From Zychaea mexicana (taxonomy: Eukaryota > Mucoromycota > Mucoromycetes > Mucorales > Lichtheimiaceae): a stretch of DNA of 64,000 nt. The notes below the pieces were generated by a model. That model had not been told where the DNA came from. It did no database searches and was given only the letters and a program-made list of their open reading frames with translations. This document shows, piece by piece, positions 37,900-51,715 of the stretch (within the stretch, counting starts at the first letter, position 1; the number at the start of each line of letters is the position of its first letter). Both the position numbers and the translations under genes were made by a program. The stretch is taken from the NCBI RefSeq assembly GCF_025766255.1, contig NW_026516698.1, forward strand, positions 248,001 through 312,000, given 5' to 3'.

Positions 37900-40269
37900 T
37901 ATTACTATGTTTGTAGTATGGCTGTATTCACCATGCTTGTGGCTTTATAGGTGCGCAGTAGGATTAGCTCAGAATAAAAACATTTTTTGATACTCTGATG
38001 TGATCGTATGTATAAATCAATGATTTATCTGTGTGACTGGTGATGAGACTCGACATTATACTGCTGATAAACTCGCGCTCACTCAGCTGGGGTGATGCCC
38101 TTACTATCAATACATGATCAGGTACAAATACTCACATGATATAACCAGAGCGTTTCATTAGAGTGTGTTCGTGTGGATATATACCATTTTTAGACCGAAT
38201 CGTTTTCGGTTGGAAAAAAAGGGCATCAAAGCGTGCGATATATGCTGTGGTAGTATCAATACTTTCACATGCAAATATGCAAGAGACAGCAGCAACAATG
38301 CATGAAACTGTCCTTGGGCGAGCTTCAATGCTAAAACAAAAATTGTTGGGCATGAACTTTGTTTAGGGCGACTTTAACCTAAAAAGGAAAAACAACGGTT
38401 GTGCCATACTCACACGTACAGTACCAAGAAGCAACTGGGAACCTAATTGTTATGTACTGATGTGTCGCAAAGGGTCCAGTACCGTTTTAATTGTTCCATT
38501 GTATACTTTTGTGATACGCGTACCATCGCGCATAGAGAAGACGGTGTATCGTGACTTAATTGTTTAGGACTAATCTTGCTGTGAATTATCCTTTTCAAAG
38601 ATGGTCTAGTAATGACTTGCGCGCTCGGTTACAAAGCGCATGGTATTATTCCCATCGGATGGACTAGCAAGGATTACATAGTCGGATTCCGATTGATCAA
38701 GGAACCACGGAAAGTCTTAATCTTTGTGCAACATTACAAGTATCATTAGGAACTACCAAACTACGTAGTGATCCAATTAGTGCAGGTGAGGGGGGGGCTG
38801 CTTATTCTTCCCCGCCTTTTTTCAATAATCAATCTGGTAAAGATATTAAATAACACTATCTTGTTTTTGAGACCTTTAAATGAAAAAAAAACATCAACAC
38901 AAAGTAAAATGTTGGTCATTTATGTCACTATTGCTATTTATGTTGTTCTCCCAACTGATCGCTAGGTGACACTATGATCCAATGTCGCATGTTGCTGTGG
39001 ATCGCATATGGTATAGCGTAGCATTTCAGGCATGTGATCTCAAACTACATGATCCAGAACATACGCACATTATTTCATTGTTCAAAAAGTGAGGCAGAGT
39101 TGTTGCTCAATGGGCTTTCTTTTTTGTTGTCTCTCGTTTTTGCTCAAGCTTCTGTGTTATTGGACATGTTTCTGATTGATCCGAGGTATCCAGGCTGAGG
39201 GGCAAGGTGTGTGTGTTCCTGTTCCTGAAAATCTTAAAAACTAGTGGTGGGGAAAAATAAGCATATCTGAAACCATGACAAGAAATTGAACCTTTTGTTG
39301 CTACGAAGATCTTGTAATCATAGCAACCAAGACTCTGTTGTCATGGAAATCGAGCAGAGGTATAAAGAAAGCGACGTTGGACTACGAAAGAAGGAAATTT
39401 CTCAGAATTCGTCGCTTGACAAGACAGAAGGATCAAGGCACTATATTAGTACGTAGTAATGAAACACAGACATCACCCACATTGGAAAAAGAGATGCTGC
39501 AGCCATGTTTAAGCATTTCAGGTTGCTGGGATTGACTTGTTTAACAAAGCGGGATCTTAATATGCTGTTCTCTTTGGGTACTAACCTTAATAAATATATT
39601 AGAAGAAAGGAAAGCCAGTAGCAGGAAGGGAGAGGGGAAGAGGTTGGGGGGCGAAGACCTTGAACGCTATGGTCAATGTTTACCTGTGTAACCGGGTTCA
39701 ATTAAGACGTAGTACAAATATATTGTCGGCTAATTTCATTTGCTGCTGTACGGGGCATGGCCATCGTTATTGTTGCAAAATAAACCCAAGGATCGACATA
39801 CATAACAACGCATTTCCTACGTTAGTATATATACTCGCACACACACACACACACACACAGACGAAACGTAAGCCCGAAAAGACGACAAATGGGTAGCGGA
39901 GTGAAAGAGCGTACGGCCAAGGGTAAAGGAAAGGGGGGGGGGTGCGGATGCTCCGTTTCCTCTCGGCTTCTATTTCTTTTTCTACCCTTGCATAGCTTGA
40001 TTCAGTGCATTTGTGAGTAGGTAATTGAATGGGTGAGTGACGGGGCGATTCAAAAAGAAAACATAAAGAGAGGGTGCACAGTGAGTCGAGAGAGACAATA
40101 AGGGAGAGACGCGTGTGTGTTTACACAGAAAAAAACAAAAGCACCAACGATCAATGCCCGCGTTTGGAAAGACATTTTGTTATATGATGATGGTGCAACA
40201 ACGAAGGGAAAAAAAAATATGGACACGACTCCGATCAATGTGAACGACAGAACAGAATCGTTTTTTTCT

Positions 40270-40310
<41 letters not shown>

Positions 40311-40586
40311 TTAACTCTCACTCTCCTTACTTCTTTTGTGTACAGCGTCTTTTTGGAAAAGGACACGGACAAGAACAAACACTTTTGCACCGAGTTCTTC
40401 CTCCTTCTTCCTCTTTTTTTTTTACCAACCCGCTTCTTCTTTTCTATCTACGCACACACACACACACACCCCTGAGCGTTCCTTTTCCACTTTTTTTTGC
40501 GCGCGCGCAACCTTCCCTAAACACTATCAACTCACTCTTTCCATTTTTGATATCTTCCTTGCCATATACATTGCCAATTAATCGTA
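37900..40586. other. Spacer upstream of the Boi-like gene, with simple repeats
   Basis: I see no gene in 37900-39830. From about 39840 the sequence turns into a simple-sequence promoter/leader: an (AC)n run near 39838-39860, a G-run near 39930, a long CT run at 40274-40308 and further pyrimidine tracts up to the ATG at 40587. This pyrimidine-rich stretch is probably the promoter and 5' leader of the Boi-like gene. Confidence 0.5.
40274..40308. repeat. (CT)n tract in the leader region of the Boi-like gene
   Basis: About 17 CT dinucleotides lie 280 bp before the start codon, within a broader pyrimidine-rich region typical of core promoters of strongly expressed fungal genes. No specific factor site is claimed. 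Confidence 0.8.
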
Positions 40587-43496
40587 ATGCAAGACGAAAT
40601 TGTGTACGCTATTCACGACTTTGTTGCCGAGAACGACGACGAGATTGCTTTTCATGCCGGGGATTCCATTGTAGTTCTCGAGAAAGATGAAAAGTACATG
40701 GACGGTTGGTGGCAGGTAAAAAAAAAAATAAGGTTTTCCAACATATTTCTACTCTGTTTAGATAGAAAAAGAAGATGAACCAAACGCATTATTGTTACTG
40801 TTATTATCAGGGACGCAATCCACAAGGACACGTCGGTCTGTTTCCTATGAACTATACAACACACGTTAAACCTACTCCAGCACCACCACCATCATCGAGC
40901 ACACCAGCACTCAGTCCCGCTCACTCGTCGTCTGGCAGCAACACGCTCGAGGACGAGATCGACAATGCAATAACTCACGTTTCAACAAACCTTATTACTC
41001 CAAGCACGTCCACTTCTGCTTCTGCTGCATTCATGCATCAACCACAGCCACCACCTGCTGGATCCCCACCACCGCCCCCTTCTTCTTCGTCTTCGTCTTC
41101 TCATCCAGCATCCGTAGTAGCACCACCTCCTATCACCACGATCGACACAACAACAACTGCAGCAGCGGCTCCTTCTCCTTCTTCGAAAACAGAGGATTGG
41201 TCGATCGATCAGGTTGCAGAATGGCTACAGTGCGTTGGGTTGGAGAATGTATCAAGTAATTTTGTTGGTGAGTCATTCATTCTTTTGTCTTCTTCATCCA
41301 CTCCCCTTATGACCTTTCGCTCTATATTCCTCTCGTCTCCTCTCGTCCTCTTGTTCATACAAAACGAATCGTTTGGGAATGTAGAACAAGAAATTACGGG
41401 TGACATCCTGCTGAGCTTGACCATTGATTCGCTCAAGGAGCTCGGAATCACTGCCTATGGCCGTCGGTACAAGGTCATGAATGCGATTGAAAAGTTAAAA
41501 AATGCCACTGGCCAGGTAAAAATATAGCCCAAAGATGAGGGAATCCATAAGGAGTGCCAAGATAAAGGCTAACAGCAAAACATAGGGTAATGACGAGCAG
41601 CAGCAGCAGCAGCAGCAACCCAAAGAACAGCCAGAGCAGCAACAAAAACACCAGTCTGAGGCCTCAACGCCATCTGTGCCTTGCTCTCCTATCGATTCTG
41701 ACAGCATGTACCAGTTTCCTCGAAAAGCACCAATGCCGCCGCAGGGTGGAAGCACAAGCACGGAGCTCAATCACAATAGCAGCAGCACGACATCGAGCAA
41801 CAACAGTAGCAGTCATCGACGACCTACAGATTCACTCTTGACCGCCGGACAGTTATCTCCTCGCAGCTATGCATCCTCGTCTGTGAGTCGATCCAATACA
41901 TTCCAGACCATCTCCTCCTCAAAATCATCCACTTCTTCTTCGGGTCGCATGCCCTCCCAAAAGAGCAGAGACAGCATTGAGAAAGAGCGAGCTCCGTCCA
42001 TGGAGAATCAGCAGCAGCAACAGCAACAGCAGCAGCAGCCAATGGCGAGCATTCACGAATTACCCTCCTCTCCTCCAATCCATCCCATGGACGGTGGACG
42101 CACATTGTCGATGGCTGCAGCCGATCCATTCGCCACACGTGACCGTAACATGTCTGTCGCCTCTGTCGACCCATTTGCATTGAACCGTGCGTCGACCCAT
42201 GTATTCAAGGCCCCCGAGCATGAAGGATGGCTGCACAAGCAGGGCGACAAGTACAGGACATGGAACAAGCGATGGTTCGTGCTCAAGGGAAGCAATCTGT
42301 TCTACTTTAAGAGCCCTAAAGAAGTGCGGATGAAGGGCATCATTCATCTGCGCGGATACCGGATTGTTCCTGACGAATCGATCCATCCGGGCAAATACAG
42401 CTTCAAAGCACAGCATGAACGAGAACGGACATTCTACTTTTACACAGACAGCAAAGAGTCCTTACGGACATGGATCAAGGTCCTCATGAAGGCCACCATC
42501 ACCCGCGACTTTGCTTCGCCTGTCATGTCATCCAATCATGTTGCGACTGTCCCACTGGAAGTGGCTCAGCGACTGCGACCACGACCGCCGTCCATGCTCA
42601 TCCATCCACATAGCAGCAATAGTAAGGCTGCTGCTGCTGCCGGTGCTACTGCTGCTGGCCACAAGTCACCGCCGATCAGTCCAATCGAACGACAAGATGA
42701 ATGGCAATCGCCACCACAGCTACAGCATCAGCTATCTGCCAGCACCAGCACCGACACCAAAAACAGCAGCAGCAGACTGTCTCCACAACATCCTCCTCTG
42801 TCATCTCAGCAAAGTCGCGAGTCGGGCATCACTGTCTATCCAACCACCCTCGAACCACAGCACCCTCACCATTACCTCACTGACTCGCTGGCCGATAATG
42901 TGGGTGATGAACCAGACGTGCCGGATAAGTACATGTACGATCATCTCAATGGCCCATCTCCCATCGCACCTGCGCCTACACTGTCGTCATCCATCCTTAT
43001 GAGTGACGAAGACGAGGATCTCATTGATCCGCACCACAAGGCTATGGTGCATTCACCGCCGCTTCAATCACCGCCACTGCCGCCCGCAAATTTGCCACCA
43101 CCACCACCCCCTCCGGCTCCTTCATCATCTTCTGGCCCAAGTGCGAGAGATCTGACCCGGGTCCAGTATGTCGACTGGATCAACAAGCACCTGCCACCGG
43201 GCAAGCGTGCGATTGATCTCGCGGGCGCATTCAGAAACGGCGACTCGTTGATCCTCCTTTTGGAGAGTCTGAGTGGCAAGACGGTGCGCCGACCACCGGC
43301 CCAGAAGGGTGGCTCGGTGAGCATGATGATGCTCGATAACATTGTGGCTGCGTTCAAGTTCATGGGCCGTGAGGGCGTTGTCGTCGACGGGCGATACACG
43401 ATCAAGGACATTTTCGGCGGCGATGAAGAGAAAATCATGGATATGCTGGATGCCATCATGGACTGGCGTGAAAAGATGACCGACGATGCTGCATAA
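40587..43496 (+). CDS. Boi-type polarity scaffold with SH3, SAM, PH and C-terminal CH domains, 875 aa
   Basis: Model: join(40587..40715,40811..41267,41385..41515,41586..43496), in phase throughout. SH3 (residues 1-65): YAIHDFVAENDDEIAFHAGD, DGWWQGRNPQGHVGLFPMNY. SAM (about 174-240): WSIDQVAEWLQCVGLENVSS, LKELGITAYGRRYKV. PH (about 447-550): HEGWLHKQGDKYRTWNKRWF, FYFYTDSKESLRTWIKVL. CH (about 765-868): VQYVDWINKHLP, AIDLAGAFRNGDSLILLLES, MLDNIVAAFKFMGREGV. The linkers are Ser-, Pro- and Gln-rich with PPPPP stretches. Yeast Boi1/Boi2 and fission-yeast Pob1 have SH3-SAM-PH and act at growth sites with Cdc42, Rho GTPases, formin and exocyst. The extra CH domain would add an actin-binding or signalling module. 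Domain calls are strong; the job in tip growth is inferred from the family. Confidence 0.9.
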
Positions 43497-44057
43497 TGGA
43501 AAATTTACACTACTTCTCCCGCAAACACTCAATCACCCACTCACCACTGCCACTTTACCTCTCTCTCACATTCATTTTTTGCTATTACATCCCATTTTCT
43601 TAAAGGAAAGAAAAAAATAACACCCTCCCTAATAACACACACACACGCACACACACACAAAGTAGAATATAGTCTATAAACTTGTCACCATAAATTATGT
43701 ATTTATCTTTTTTTTATTTGTTCCCATAGCAATTATCTAGCACACTAGCACAAACAAAAAAATAAGCTGAAACGCCAAATTTTGCGACTACTGAGGGGAG
43801 CTGGTGTTGCGAAACGTCACCCTTCGCACAGTTTCACATTCCGCCCGCCTTGCATCTCTCCAGCGGGGTCGTCTGGGCCTATTCTTTTTCTCTTCTTCCA
43901 CTCACCCCCTTTGACTTGGTTCTCTATATTCCCCGTCTTTACTTTTTAAAACCGTAATTGTCTTTTTTCCTTGCTCTTACAAAAACCGCTCTACGTGCTC
44001 TTGTTATTAAATACTTGTTTTATAATAGCTCTCCAAATACCATAAAGAAATATAACA
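43497..44057. other. 3' flank of the Boi-like gene and promoter of the V-ATPase gene
   Basis: This 560-bp region contains an AC-rich tract near 43636-43660 and pyrimidine-rich stretches before the ATG at 44058. No TATA box close to the expected position is convincing. No gene is seen. Confidence 0.5.
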
Positions 44058-45040
44058 ATGGCTGATTACTGGTAAATTCTTTCATTCTCATCTGAACACT
44101 GTTACTCTTTCCAGATTGACACTCACACACACGCATGCAACTCAACTCACACACATTATACTAAACTTCGTACGAATACATGTACATATATATATATAGC
44201 CCTGTCTACGCCCCCTTCTTTGGCACCATGGGATGCACTGCCGCTATCGTCTTTAGCTGTAAGTTTTCCTTTTCTCTATTTCTTTTTGCTGAAATTACGC
44301 GTCGTCGCCGTTCTTCTTTTAACGGTTATGGGGCTTTTCCCCTGGAAGGTCTCGGAGCCGCGTACGGTACCGCCAAGTCTGGTGTCGGTCTTTCGGCCAT
44401 GGGCGTCCTTCGCCCCGACTTGCTCATCAAGTGTATTATTCCCGTTGTCATGGCTGGTATCTTGGGTATCTATGGTGTCGTCGTCAGGTAAGAGAGAGAG
44501 AGAGAGAGAAAGAGAGTTGCTTTTAGTTGCTTAGTGTAAAGTAGTAGTAGTCGTCGTAGCTAGATACTCATAAAAAACAATCATCTTATCTGTAGTGTCT
44601 TGCTGTCCGGTGGTCGTAAGTATCTTCTACACACCTCTTTTGATCAAAAAGAGATAAAAAAAGGCTTAACATTTTTCTTTTTCAGTTGCACTGAAGCAAA
44701 CGCTGTTTGCTGGTTTCATTCAGTTCGGCGCTGGTTTGAGCGTCGGTCTTTCCTGCTTGGCTGCAGGTATTGCTATTGGTATCACGGGTGACGCTGGTGT
44801 CCGTGCTACTGCTCAACAACCCAGAATGTTCGTCGGCATGGTAAGTCTTGTCGTCGTCGTCGTCTTGCATGCACATCTTTTTGTGTTGTACCAGAACGCC
44901 AAAAAAAAAGCTCACACTCCTTGTTATTTTTTTCCTAGATTTTGATTCTCATTTTCGCTGAAGTCTTGGGTCTGTACGGTCTTATTGTCGCACTGATCTT
45001 GAACACCAAGGCATCCGGTACCGAAAGCATCTGCGCTTAG
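44058..45040 (+). CDS. VMA3: V-type proton ATPase 16-kDa proteolipid subunit c
   Basis: Model: join(44058..44071,44200..44258,44349..44487,44596..44615,44686..44840,44939..45040), 162 residues, in phase. Two of the six exons are only 14 and 20 bases. The protein shows the duplicated four-helix proteolipid fold: [73 protein letters not shown] and [20 protein letters not shown]. The last helix, [20 protein letters not shown], carries the proton-carrying Glu137. Subunit c forms the rotating ring of the V0 sector in vacuoles, endosomes and Golgi. The VMA3-type label (rather than the related c' subunit) follows from overall match and the ring motif but is not fully separable by eye. Confidence 0.95.
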
Positions 45041-46392
45041 AAAGGAAGAAGAAAAAGAATAACCGAGAGGGAGATGTAGCTTTTTTTTTCTTTTCTTTCG
45101 TTTTGTACGTGTAAAAAAAAAAGAACTTCATATTCCTTTATTAAAAGATAACAGCACAACACAATATCACATCACCAGCTTTCTCTATGTATCTTTTTCT
45201 ACTTTCGAAACAACATCATCCGGTGTTGTGCCCTGAAGTCTTATTTCGCTCGTACTATCATGCTGCATAACGGCTATTATTGCTCGGGTTGTTTGAGGAT
45301 TGTGCGTCTCTTCTAAAGGGTTCCTGGGGAGCTTGGCGTATGTAGAGTCCAACTCTTTTCATACACCAGTCGGCTGATATACAGTCTTTGACATGGTAGC
45401 TTGATGCTTTATCAGCGTATACATGTTCTATGCTGCTAATATGAGTATACAATGCTCTTTAAAACAATCATGAGATCTCTGGAGGGCAGGAACCAAAGAT
45501 TGTGGATCCATAAGAAAACGCCCAATCGGCTCTCGGCATCATCGGTCATTACGCCACAACATTTTTATAGAACTTGAAACGTTCCTGGAGATTCTTCTAC
45601 CAAAATAGAACGAGCACCGACTTCCTTCCTTACTCTGGGTGTTCCTTAATGTATAAGCTCTCTCATATAGTGCTACATAGCAACATCAAGCCCGCATTCA
45701 TCTGCTTATCCTTCAGCAGGAAAGCGTGTAGCTCATATTACTTATTATACCACTTGCAGCAGTATCTAAGCCTAGTGTACGCCTAATTATTGAGCATCCA
45801 GTATACGTTTGGTCCTTTATCTGGTGGCGTTGTTGCCACTGGTCGCTAAAATGTATAGAACTACTACTGAAGTCATCGCCTGTGAAATCACTGAGAGCAT
45901 ATCAATAAGACACTCATTCGTCAATCGTCGCTACAATGATAACGGCAGCGATTTGCTACTTCTTCTCTTCGGTCGTCAAAGAGAGAGCGAGAGAAAGGTC
46001 GCACATGCTTCCGACCGTTCAACAACAAATGACAAAGCAAGTCATCTTATGCCTTCCTTTTTTCTTTGTTGAGTATTAGTGAAACCACAAAATAATAATG
46101 ACAACTCACATGGCGCTATATAGCAAATAACGCGTTACTCGTTAAAGCTAAAGTCCATTCCATTCCATTTTAGATACCTCTTTAGTTTCTCCACCAAGTA
46201 GGCAGCGTTCAAAAAGTAAGCACTTGTGAATTTTCCCATACTTTAGGATCACAATGCAAGGCCAAACTATCCACGGTCCCTCTAGCGCCCTTTGGAAGAA
46301 AGCAAAATGATATTCGGTTACATAGTCTTTCAGTGCAATATATATGATATAATCACAGATCAAAATTTGATAAATGATATGCTATAGCCAAT
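45041..46392. other. Convergent spacer between the V-ATPase and second P450 genes
   Basis: After the V-ATPase 3' end (a TTATTAAAAG stretch near 45140) I find only short frames without motifs. The right end is the 3' flank of the minus-strand P450. Confidence 0.5.
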
Positions 46393-48791
46393 CTAAAACC
46401 GTCGCTTCAAATTAATCCGTAAATTAACGGGCGTCATGATGCCGACGCCAGAGATCACCACTTTATCCTTGTGGATAGAGTCTTCTGGTAAAGAAAGCTC
46501 GTATTTTCTCACTAGAAATTGTTAAAGTAGAGAAATCGAAAGGAGAAAGCAAGATGTGTGTTCAATGTCGAGTCAAGTTATATAAAAGCGAATTGCAATG
46601 GAAATCGTTCGCAACGTTGTTTAATAAACTTACATAGCATCGGGAGAAAAACTCGCTGTTCGGCCAAGCTAAAGTTCATACCGATACACTGACGTGCGCC
46701 ATTACTAAACGGCAACCAGCTCATGCCCATTTTGGCTACTTTTTCAGCCTCTCCTCCAGGTGCAAATCGCTCGGGATCAAAGACTTTGGGGTCCTTCCAC
46801 ACCTTCACATTACGTTGGATCTCCATGATATCGACTGTCACGCGGGTACCCTTGGGGATGTAAACGCCACCTAAATCCGTATCTTCAGTTGCTTCACGAG
46901 CAACAACGCCGGTAGCTGTAACGTTTCGTCGCATCGTTTCTTTTTTTTTTATAAAAGTTTATATTACCATCATTATAGCATTTCGTTTTCGTTAGTATGT
47001 AGTTGTTTGTAAATAGTCCTATGTATTACACATTACCTTTGATTACTTGATTGATATAAGGCATCTGCTGTATTTGCTCTAATGTGGGAAGAACGTCTAC
47101 GGACTTGTCACCAAGGACTAGGTTGGCCTCTTCGCGTGCCTTTTCTTGTACGTCCTGAAAATACGATTGAGATATACACCGTAAGAACTCCACTAGCTTA
47201 CAGTCAAATATTATGAGCCGACATATCACATACCGGATGCGTAGCCAAGTTGTAGATGGCATACGACAAGGCGTTAGCAGTGGTATCATGGCCAGCTAAA
47301 AAATGATTAAAGTTCATGTAGTGGTGAGTACGCTATATAGTATGTAAAGATGTACTAGGTCCTTTTCTCTCTTTGTCTCTTCCATCGCTTAATATAGGCG
47401 ATGCATACCTAAGAAGAAAGCGCACAAATTGCTCTATAAATTTAAACGGGTATATCATTAGCGATAAATAATCATCAGCAGGCAAGCAACATTATTGAAA
47501 ATATGTTACCTGTAATTCTTCATCTGTTAATTTACCGTTACCCTCTTCGCTGGCTTCCAGCATGAGGGTAAGCAAGTCTTTTTCGCTGGTGCGCTTTTCG
47601 GCAATCGAGCTATCATTAACCAAAGTCTCGCGCTTCTTGGCGATGATTTCACGAATTTTACCGAGAAAAATATCGAGTTCCTTGTGTGCCTGTTTGCGTT
47701 TAGGAAACAGGAATAGCCAGCGAGTCTCAAGCGAGGGTAATAGCATGAACAATGGATCGGTATTGGCTTTCATAATGCTGTTGTATCGGGTGACCCATTC
47801 GTTGGTAGGATCCGCGACGGAGTTAAAATCGAAATCTACACACAATAATATTATGCATTCAGCAGGTACTTTTCTTTTTCCATCCCTATTGACACTTACC
47901 GAATCCTGCAATGCCAATGGCATCAAGCGTCCAACGCTCTAAAACTTCATGGATTTCGATCGGGCTTTCCAATTGCTTATCGAGCTCAACAAATAGTTTT
48001 CGTGTCAGATCACCGAATAAATGAACAGGCATGGACCTGTGGAAAGCTGGGTTCATAACCTAATTTTTGGCAATTTAAAAAATCAACGTGTTCAATAAAC
48101 ATAACTCCCTCTTTTTCCTTATGAGAGAAAGAGATGCTTACGCTTCGTTGCTCTTTCCAATGTTTTCCAATTAAAAAGATAATATTGGGACCCATCGCAA
48201 ATCTGCCAAACAGCGTGTCACGGCGACCTAAATTCATGTTGATCTTTGGAAAGAGATCTATGTATTTTTATGAGTCCATTTTATGTCCATTTTTATCCAT
48301 TCTTATTTGATCCCTTTACCTGCTTTGAGCAATAACTTTTTGGCTGATTCTGGACGTGTGACATGAACAGTCCAGCCATACACATCAAAAACCTAAACAG
48401 TACAGAACAATTTTTTAATGGGCAGCAAGGTCAGCATGAGTTATCCCCTCACAGAAAAGGTTACAGGTTGCCTTACAATATATGATCCATGCTCAGTCTT
48501 TGCACTTATTGGAACAGTGATGTTTTCGGCTGTCTCATCATAGGGTTGCTGTGTCAAAAAGCTGCTCACGTATTTGAAGAAGTTCGCTTGGGGAATGTGA
48601 CGGAGGTGTTTTGGTGGTTTTGTGATCTTTTCAAAAGCAAGATAAAGCCCAAGCAACGCGACTGCGATTGCAACTGATCTTGTTCGATTTTGCGATAGTA
48701 GTGCGTTACTGCTAGCGCCATTAGCAGGAAACAGCGTAGACCATAGTTTATCTTTGATACGCACGATAACAGAAGAAGAGACAGAGGCCAT
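46393..48791 (-). CDS. Cytochrome P450 monooxygenase (second of two)
   Basis: Model: complement(join(46393..46511,46634..46939,47037..47154,47234..47295,47409..47433,47510..47835,47900..48059,48142..48257,48320..48392,48477..48791)), 539 residues; all ten exons join in phase. A hydrophobic anchor (SVAIAVALLGLYLAF, near residues 40-55) precedes the catalytic domain. The C-helix region is GKHWKEQRS then VMNPAFHRSM. The I-helix AGHDTT near residue 340 is split by an intron. The K-helix ExxR is ETMR near 399, with PERF after it, and FSNGARQCIG places the heme-ligand cysteine near 482. Ten exons against four in the other P450, and divergent sequence, show the two genes are not a recent duplication. 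It is probably ER-bound; the substrate is unknown. Confidence 0.92.
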
Positions 48792-51715
48792 TATGCTGTA
48801 TGTAATCTCCTTGTTCGTCTGAATTGGAAGATAAACAACAACACAAGAAGAAGAGACAAAAAAAGAAGCCTAATTTAAATATGTATAATTGAATTACCCA
48901 GCTAGGGTTTGTCTGGTGTAATGTCAAGCAAGTGTGGAGCGGATGAGGCGCCGAATATTCCTCCGCTCACCACTCAATAAGCTGCTGTTAGGTAAGTGTG
49001 GGTTACGAGATTTTACTCAAAACGGTTTAGCTTGTTGTATACAAGCAATTTACAGGCAAGCAAAAGAAGAGGTACTTTGTTAAATTCTCACATGCGTCGT
49101 AAGTAACAATGAACAGTAAACATAAAAAAGAATGTACAAGAGAACCTACCGAAAAGACAGCCCCAACCCCTGGAAACGGTATGACCCATGGGAAATCGCT
49201 ATGCAGGAGTGATATGTTCGGACGAGGTACAGGTGCAGCGCATTCATGTCATTTGTGGAAGCTTCTTGCAGGTTCTTTGAGAATTAAACAAGTAAGCTTG
49301 GTCATGGTTATTAAAAATGAATACAACCAGCCATAAATTTGCCTTTATAATAGCACATCACTAATGTGCTTCGAGAGCTCTTTTCATCCTTCTTATATAC
49401 TACGGTAGCCGGGGATACCATTATCGATGATCATGTCGCATTCACCAGTGAATACTTTATAAAAGAGTCTGTTTAATGATGACAGCGAGTATACATTAAT
49501 ATTCTTCCTGCCCCTCAATATCTAATAGTTGTCCAAGCAAAAAAAAAAACCGAACAATCGGTGCAGCACTGCTGAAACAGGAAATAATTATAGTATTGAG
49601 ATGCAAATTAGGCAAACTTGACTGCTAAACTGCCATAAAACCAAAGTCAATAATCAAGAATTCGGTAGCCTTACAATAAACATTCAAACAAACTAAAAGG
49701 TCCATACCGATGACAGACAAGTGTAACAAATAAAATAGAGCAGGGTGACGGGGCACAAATATCCAAAAGACAAAGAGTAATATCCAAGTAACTAAAATAT
49801 CCAAACCAATGAGTTTTCCTAAATATCCAATCCAGTTTCCTTGAGGTCTTGATCCCGAATACATACAGTGAGTCCGGTCTTGCAAGCTTGTATTCAATGC
49901 CAAATCAAAAGCAAGTAACGGGGAAGAGAGCTGTTGTTTTATTTTGACCAGAATTGCAGTATTTATATCCTATCAATTACTCTTGTGCAGCTACAGTCAC
50001 AATAGGGGTCGAGATACAACCTAAACAGAACAAATTGTAATCACAACAATAGTGTAACCTGCAATGCTTTCCTTTATTGGACAAAACACTTGAAGCATAT
50101 ATGGATTTAAATGGGTCTTTTCAGATAGCAACTATCTGGGTACACATATTGTACGCTTCCGCTCGCGCTATGCTAAACATTAAATTATGATAAACCACAC
50201 AGGACCGAGAAAAAAGAAGCGAGCTTCTGTTGCTCTCTATTCAGGGTATAAGCTTGCGGAATTCTACTGCATACAGATATGCGATGTAAACGTGTGCTTT
50301 TAAGTGGATCATATGATCCAAGAAATTCAGGATTATAAGACAACCCATGAACATGAATTATAGCGCTCGGCAACTACAATCAAGAGATGCATACCTTATC
50401 TATAGGTAGTCTTGTCCTTAGAAGATCCAATACTTTGGTTTCATTGATGTCAAAGAAGAACCCCATGTCATCTATCACAACAACACATCTTCTTATGTCT
50501 AATTACCAGCCACACTGCTCTCGTACACTGGAAATGACGTGAGCGTAATCTATAACTGCTGCTGTTGGTAATCATTACGTAGCACTAGAGCAAAATATAT
50601 ATTCATGCAGCTTCTTACATCACAGTATTTCACATACCGCAGTCTAGTCTTAATATCATGGGGGAGGGGTTGGTTGCTAAAGGAGAAGATATGCATCATG
50701 GGTACTGGGTACATCCGATGTGAACTAGAATATACCACCACTCTGATGAAAAGTTGCAAAGAAGACAAACGACTCTTCAGTTTTGTTACCGGACTTGCTT
50801 TCTAAGCGAAATGGTGTATATACCCCCAAAAAGGGATGGCTAGAGCCCGATTAATAATCCAAACTTTGGGTGCTCCGCGTTTTAGGGACCCTTTCATCAA
50901 ATCGCAAAATGCTGCAGCGATGTCCAGCGGGGATTATGCAATCGATCCTTTTTGGACACTTGTAGCTACTACTAACACACATGTACGAGAAAGATTTTTG
51001 TACGACGCTGCTTATGTGGATATGTGCTGCAAGTTTAATATGAAATATAGGAGATGCTCTAACTATTTTCAAATCACTTGATTTTACTTCCAAAACAGCT
51101 GTTCATGTCGCGACTCCAGTTCAACTGGTTTATCGTGAAGGCTAGCAATTAATTTTAGATGGGTTTCGGTGACGATCTACTTTGTCCTTGCGATCTCCGC
51201 CAGAAGCAAACACTTGGGTAACAGGTTCCTCTGTAGAAAAAGCCACGCCAAGGAATGTGCGTGTGTGATCTTATTGTGATGTATAGGGCCAAGAAGAACA
51301 AAGGGAACTAGACGTCGCGGAGGATCGGCTGAAGGGTCGCGTGTATGGCGTATGTGCATGGGGGAGATTCGGTGCTGTTTGATGTTTCACAGTTTTCAAC
51401 AAAAAAAAAAAAAAAAAGAATTTTACCCGAATATCTCATTGGCTGGTCGGCGCCGATGTCAGATTTACTCCGTTGACCATTCTCCAGCACGCAAGATTGC
51501 GTGATGAGACGCCATATTTTGCGTGCTTGATGGAAATGATCTAACCGCCCACTTTTTTCGATATCAAGGAAACACACACACACTCCCCCTTTCTTTTATT
51601 TCCCATTACCCTCCCCTCCCCGCCCCCCCTCAGAGTCACCTTTTCAACAAACTCTCTGCATTTATTAACAGAAAAGGGAAAAATAGAAAGACAAGACGCC
51701 CTATGAAACACAGCA
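48792..51715. other. Spacer with one unsupported membrane-type frame
   Basis: A 92-codon minus-strand frame (49625-49903) contains two hydrophobic stretches (LIGLDILVTWILLFVFWIFV and a second one after PALF) but no family motif, promoter or splice partner. Other frames are shorter. A 23-base poly(A) run lies near 51396-51418. I call no gene here; the right end is the promoter of the sulfate permease. Confidence 0.4.

Noticed and set aside
13672..48791. A secondary-metabolite cluster suggested by two P450 genes and a sulfotransferase-like gene
   Set aside because: They are over 20 kb apart, separated by housekeeping genes, on different strands, and no core synthase is present.
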